Positions 60,421-64,000 of a stretch of DNA of 64,000 nt are shown piece after piece. The translations under genes and the position numbers were made by a program. The stretch lies in assembly GCA_024693365.1 (NCBI GenBank), contig JAILLF010000018.1, forward strand, positions 1 through 64,000. The letters run 5' to 3'. The notes beneath the pieces are model-generated. The model did no database searches, was not told the DNA's origin, and saw only the letters and a program-made list of their open reading frames with translations. The DNA comes from Acetatifactor sp. Lineage in GTDB: Bacteria > Bacillota > Clostridia > Lachnospirales > Lachnospiraceae. The number at the start of each line of letters is the position of its first letter. Position 1 is the stretch's first letter.

Positions 60421-62703
60421 TTAATTGTAATAATACCCTTCCTCGGCTTTTGCGGGGTAAATGTATTCTTCTTGGGCGTTTTCCGCAATTTTCCGCAGGA
60501 TTTCCAAAGGCAGTTTGCCGTAGCGCACGTAGCAGTCTGCGGTGCCGCCATCCTCCAAATGCGCGGAACCAAAGTATGCGTATTCTGAGGTCAAGGGATC
60601 ATTATAATAACCCCAGATCAAGTAAGGGTCTAATTCTTTTAGAAATTCCACGTCAGTCAAGTTAAAGTTCCAATAGACTTGAACGTAATATTCCTCATCC
60701 CAATAGACGTCGTATTGTTCGGTTGGTGCCTCGGAAAGAGGGTTTCCCTGTTTGTCAAATCCATACTTGTTAAAGAGTACTTCAAGGAATTCTTCGTTCT
60801 TGCGCACGGCCAAACAGCCGCTTACGTCCATGGAAGCGATTTCATCCAAGGCGGGATCCCAGTTCTTTTTGGGATACCATTCTTTCACCAGTTGTATGGT
60901 ATTTTCATACCAATAGGGCACGTCGACGTAAAGATTCCAGTAGGCTTTGTTCTCTCGGGGATAGTTTAGGTTCAGTGTAAATGCCCTGCTGGAGCGGAGA
61001 AGGTCTTTTACGTCACGGTGCTCCTCAAAATCCTGATGCAGTGCATTCATAAGCTGTGTGATCTGTGACTGATCAATGATCCTTCTTTCATTCATCAGGG
61101 AGCTGGAGATCTCTATCATTTCCGGATAGCCGAAGCAAAGAGACTCCAAGGGATAATGCTCCTCAAGATATTCCTTGTTTTCAATGATGGGCGCAAGGAG
61201 CCGCACGTTATCTTGGTTTACCCGATAGCTCCGGTAGTAAGAGCCCCATTTTGTATGAATCTTTGCCGTAAAGCTTACGCCGTAATAATATTCATCGTCC
61301 TTCTCGGAAACGCAAGCAGAAAGGAGGGCATAAATTTGATCGGGGTTGGTATATTGGATGGGGCCATTCAAAACAACGTCAGAATTCTCGCGGCGGAGAA
61401 CCCCGTTTTCCATAACGTACAGATCGTTGCGGGAAGACAGGGAGTTGCAATACAGCGTGATTCCCGTGATGCTGTCTTTGGCGGGAAGCCTTTTGGCATA
61501 ACCCGTAACGTCAAACATGATCCCAAAGAACGTGATGCAACATATTGCTAGGGTAATGACGTATTGGAGCTTGTGAGAAAAGGCCGCCTTAAAGGAGGCG
61601 TGGAAAATCACGTTCAGGACGCAAAAAGCGAGGAATGTTCCAAGCAGAAGACCAAAAACCATCCAGCCAAACCGGGAACCGTCTAGTTCGCGAAGAATGA
61701 TGGCAAAGGTTGCTCCGCTCAGTATGGTGATGATTGCCCGGGAGAGGATCCGCACGGGCTTTGCCTCAAGACCTCTCTCAGCAAGCTCGCTGCGTCTCTT
61801 TACGTAAAGATGGCATGCCAGGAACAGATTGATGATCATCAGCAAGGAACCTGCAAATAAATGCCAATAATACGTAGGAATAATGACGGTGCTAACCGAC
61901 CAGCGAATCGCCAGAATAAATGGCGTAATCATCGGCGAAAGTACGTAGAGCGGGTTTGCATAGTAAAAATAGTCTGGAATGAAGTAGTTCTTGTAAAAAC
62001 AATACTGAAGGGCGTAGATGACAGTCGAAGTTGCGGCAACGATCAGGCCCAAAATCAAGCTTACAATTATGGCGTTGATGGTATTTCCGGAAAGCATCAC
62101 GCCTACGAGACAAACGTGATACACCATCAAAAAACATAACGACAGCCCAAGCAGATAGAGTAAAATCTGCCCAAGCATATTGGCACAAAACGCCCCCTTC
62201 ATAAAGAATGCAAAGAATGCAAAGACCAAAACGCTGCCAACTGCCGCGGGAACCAGCCACAGAAGAAAGCCATTCAGCCAGATGGCGGTGAAAAGCTTTC
62301 TGCGTGAAACGGGAACGCTGTGAAAGAGGTCAACGCAACGCTTTTGAAACAAAAAGCGGAAGCTCTGCAAGCCCACGATCAGTGCGCCGCCAATGACAAT
62401 GAAGAGCATAAGCCATACGAAAAAGTGCGACAGGTAGAGCTGGCAATCTTCATATTTTAGCCGAGTCAGATCCGTGATGGACATGACATAGTCGAGGTTG
62501 TAATTATATACGCCGTTGCCCTTGATGACGTAGCGCTCATAGGTAATGTTCATGCGCCCCACGTAATAAAGCGCGGTAACGGGGCCTGCCAGAAAATTCC
62601 CCAGGATGGAGAGGGCAAGCATCCAAGTCTTGTGACGAAAATCTTCCCGCATGATGCTTGTAAGGCAGATGGATTTTTTATTCGTAGATTTTTGAGAAGT
62701 CAT
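60421..62703 (-). CDS. Large ABC transporter permease (YtrC/D-like)
   Basis: 760 residues with about 11 membrane segments, grouped in the first 400 residues (LALSILGNFLAGPVTALYYVG, LMLFIVIGGALIVGLQSFRFLF...). The C-terminal third is a soluble, probably extracellular domain with few motifs. The segment FHSVPVSRRKLFTAIWLNGFLLW is a typical ABC-2/YtrC loop. It overlaps the ATPase gene by 26 bp. Together with the ATPase and the GntR gene it resembles the YtrABCDEF-type operons. Those are linked to antibiotic (cell-wall) stress in Bacillus; here this is inference. Confidence 0.78.
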   Translation of the reverse strand: MTSQKSTNKKSICLTSIMREDFRHKTWMLALSILGNFLAGPVTALYYVGRMNITYERYVIKGNGVYNYNLDYVMSITDLTRLKYEDCQLYLSHFFVWLMLFIVIGGALIVGLQSFRFLFQKRCVDLFHSVPVSRRKLFTAIWLNGFLLWLVPAAVGSVLVFAFFAFFMKGAFCANMLGQILLYLLGLSLCFLMVYHVCLVGVMLSGNTINAIIVSLILGLIVAATSTVIYALQYCFYKNYFIPDYFYYANPLYVLSPMITPFILAIRWSVSTVIIPTYYWHLFAGSLLMIINLFLACHLYVKRRSELAERGLEAKPVRILSRAIITILSGATFAIILRELDGSRFGWMVFGLLLGTFLAFCVLNVIFHASFKAAFSHKLQYVITLAICCITFFGIMFDVTGYAKRLPAKDSITGITLYCNSLSSRNDLYVMENGVLRRENSDVVLNGPIQYTNPDQIYALLSACVSEKDDEYYYGVSFTAKIHTKWGSYYRSYRVNQDNVRLLAPIIENKEYLEEHYPLESLCFGYPEMIEISSSLMNERRIIDQSQITQLMNALHQDFEEHRDVKDLLRSSRAFTLNLNYPRENKAYWNLYVDVPYWYENTIQLVKEWYPKKNWDPALDEIASMDVSGCLAVRKNEEFLEVLFNKYGFDKQGNPLSEAPTEQYDVYWDEEYYVQVYWNFNLTDVEFLKELDPYLIWGYYNDPLTSEYAYFGSAHLEDGGTADCYVRYGKLPLEILRKIAENAQEEYIYPAKAEEGYYYN

Positions 62704-63580
62704 ATCCTTTTACCTCCATTTCACTGATGAAGATTTCCTCCAAAGTCAGGGGCAGCAGCTCCCAGAAGATGGGCTGAAGCTCCATTTGTAATTTCGAGAT
62801 GTCAGAGCTCTTTCCGCGAAGGGTCAGCGTCGTCAGCGTGCCGATCTGGTTCTTTTTCAGGATCGGGAAGCTTTCTGCGATGCGATCCAAGTGATCCGGT
62901 GAGCGGAGCACGCATTGCAATTTGAAAATGCCAAGCTTCATGGAATCCAGATCCTTCGAAAGGAGGATGCCGCCTTCATGCAAAAGACCCACGTGATCAC
63001 ATACGTCCTCCAGTTCCCGCAGGTTGTGGGAGGCGATGACGGGAACCATGCCGCGCTCCGCCATCTCCTTGATGAACAGGCTCTTGATGGCTTGGCGTAT
63101 CACGGGATCGAGGCCGTCAAAGGTCTCGTCGCAGAGCAGATACTTCGTTCCGGCGCTGACCCCAAGCATTACGGAAAGCTGCTTTTTCATTCCCTTGGAG
63201 AAGGTGTTGATCTTTCGCTTGGGATCAAGCTTTAAAGCTTCCATTAGCGCCAGGAAGCGTTCCTTGTTAAAGTTCTGATAGAAGGTCTGATAATAGTGGA
63301 GCATGTCCATGGGAGTGCCGCCCGCAAAGAAAAACTGATCATCGGAGATGTAGAAGATCTTTGCCTTTGCATCAGGATTCTCATAAACAGGTTCCCCGTC
63401 CACCAGAACCTCGCCCTCCTCGGGATGGTATATGCCGCAGATGGTGCGAAGGAGCGTACTTTTTCCGGAACCGTTGGTTCCGATCAGACCGAAGACCTGG
63501 CCGTCGTCAATGGTCGCGGAGACCTTGCTCAGGGCGGTCAGCTCGTCAAATTTTTTTGTGATTTCTTTTATCTCAATCAT
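62678..63580 (-). CDS. ABC transporter ATPase (YtrB-like)
   Basis: 300 residues: Walker A GTNGSGKSTLLRTICG, signature-like FSKGMKKQLSVMLGVS, Walker B YLLCDETFDGLDPVI, H-loop ASHNLRELED. The signature reads FSKGM instead of LSGGQ, as is common in YtrB/CcmA-like ATPases. Overlaps the GntR gene stop by 4 bp (63577-63580) and the permease start by 26 bp. Confidence 0.93.
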   Translation of the reverse strand: MIEIKEITKKFDELTALSKVSATIDDGQVFGLIGTNGSGKSTLLRTICGIYHPEEGEVLVDGEPVYENPDAKAKIFYISDDQFFFAGGTPMDMLHYYQTFYQNFNKERFLALMEALKLDPKRKINTFSKGMKKQLSVMLGVSAGTKYLLCDETFDGLDPVIRQAIKSLFIKEMAERGMVPVIASHNLRELEDVCDHVGLLHEGGILLSKDLDSMKLGIFKLQCVLRSPDHLDRIAESFPILKKNQIGTLTTLTLRGKSSDISKLQMELQPIFWELLPLTLEEIFISEMEVKGYDFSKIYE

Positions 63581-64000
63581 TCCGTTGGTTCCTCCTTAGA
63601 CGTCGTTGAAGCATTTCCCATTGACATGTTGCCTTGTGTCGCCGCGTTGCCGCTTGCCGCCGCAATGCCGTTCTCAGCTCCCGCGTTGCCGCTTGCCGCC
63701 GAGCCATCCCCGGGCGGCGTGCCTGCTTCGCCGACATAACATTGCCTTGCCATGGAAAGAACGTCCTCCAGCGTCAGCCCGGAAGACTTTGCCTTCGCCA
63801 GGGACTCGCTGAGTTCCTGGCGCGCCGCAACTTGATACCCCTTTTGCCATTCGGTCCGGTCCGTCACGTAATTCCCGCGCCCCACGATTGTGTAAATATA
63901 ACCGTCCTGTTCAAGCTGCATGTAGGCGCGCTGGATGGTATTGGGGTTGATGGAAAGATCCAACGCGAGCGAACGCACGGAGGGAAGCTTTGCGTTGGAT
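63577..64000 (-). CDS. GntR-family regulator (YtrA type), N-terminus outside window
   Basis: Partial; the frame is open to the right edge. It shows the end of the winged-helix motif: KLPSVRSLALDLSINPNTIQRAY then LEQDGYIYTIVGRGNYV. The YtrA subgroup has a short C-terminal region, which here (after SGLTLEDVLSMARQ) runs into a low-complexity tail of Gly/Ala/Asn with SGNA-type repeats (about 45 residues). It likely represses the downstream ATPase-permease operon. Apparent starts such as GTG 63978 are internal, since SVRSLA continues upstream. Confidence 0.85.
   Translation of the reverse strand, partial: SNAKLPSVRSLALDLSINPNTIQRAYMQLEQDGYIYTIVGRGNYVTDRTEWQKGYQVAARQELSESLAKAKSSGLTLEDVLSMARQCYVGEAGTPPGDGSAASGNAGAENGIAAASGNAATQGNMSMGNASTTSKEEPTE

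Noticed and set aside
1..64000. tRNA, rRNA or a recognised riboswitch
   Set aside because: No cloverleaf, rRNA segment or known riboswitch consensus was seen in the gaps between genes.

Overview
The window reads as a chromosomal segment of a Gram-positive anaerobe of the class Clostridia, most likely a rumen or gut Lachnospiraceae (the Butyrivibrio/Roseburia type of organism). Supporting signs are the gene order rapZ-whiA-crh with hprK nearby, the paired ADP-glucose pyrophosphorylases GlgC/GlgD, SpoVG, a DnaB/DnaI-type helicase-loading operon, strong AGGAGG ribosome sites, Firmicute-type rho-independent terminators, and cellulose-active GH9 and GH5 enzymes. The species assignment is inference.

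Layout. 1-12.3 kb is core metabolism and regulation: end of an exported protein, uvrC, hprK, a ROK glucokinase, murB, rapZ, whiA, a Crh-type HPr with Glu at position 15, a lipid kinase, fructose-bisphosphate aldolase, a cytoplasmic GH9 and a bioY gene under a probable BirA operator. 12.5-17.6 kb (minus strand) holds prs, a DnaI-like ATPase, a DnaD/DnaB-like initiator and murC, with a cluster of DnaA boxes between the initiator and murC. 17.9-20.7 kb carries glgC-glgD-spoVG. 20.7-21.9 kb is 1.2 kb without a convincing gene but full of structure: a REP/MITE-like copy, four 32-bp tandem repeats, a very regular array of seven 35-nt inverted-repeat units, and several perfect hairpins. 21.9-31.8 kb is an HD protein, pth, mfd, two tandem MutS-like ATPases and a diguanylate cyclase.

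32.0-37.5 kb is the most unusual block. A 47-residue peptide gene ending in a C-terminal serine lies behind a sigma-A promoter with LytTR-like direct repeats. A palindrome follows, and then two HPr-kinase-like proteins, a nucleotidyltransferase, an M16 zinc peptidase, a PqqD-like domain fused to a degenerate M50-type membrane domain, and a small membrane protein. This looks like a peptide-modification (RiPP-like) system built around phosphorylation and nucleotidyl transfer, with no lasso cyclase, radical SAM enzyme or lanthipeptide synthetase in the window.

37.4-39.2 kb (minus) is an ABC-class ATPase. 39.4-45.2 kb is a visibly AT-richer unit: a frameshifted small exported protein, two FtsX-type permeases around an ATPase, and a large lipoprotein. 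45.4-52.6 kb is a second FtsX-ATPase-FtsX system with a lipoprotein, an S41 protease, a histidine kinase and a NarL-type regulator. 52.7-55.1 kb is an ECF sigma factor overlapping a gene for a membrane-anchored serpin in the anti-sigma position, with an ECF-like promoter in front. 55.1-64 kb carries a membrane-anchored GH5 with a carbohydrate-binding-like domain, cyclophilin, a GNAT acetyltransferase, a zinc-dependent phospholipase-C-like protein, VanZ, and a YtrABC-like permease/ATPase/GntR operon cut by the window end.

No tRNA, rRNA, CRISPR array, phage or intact transposase was seen. All assignments rest on reading motifs and context; no searches were run.
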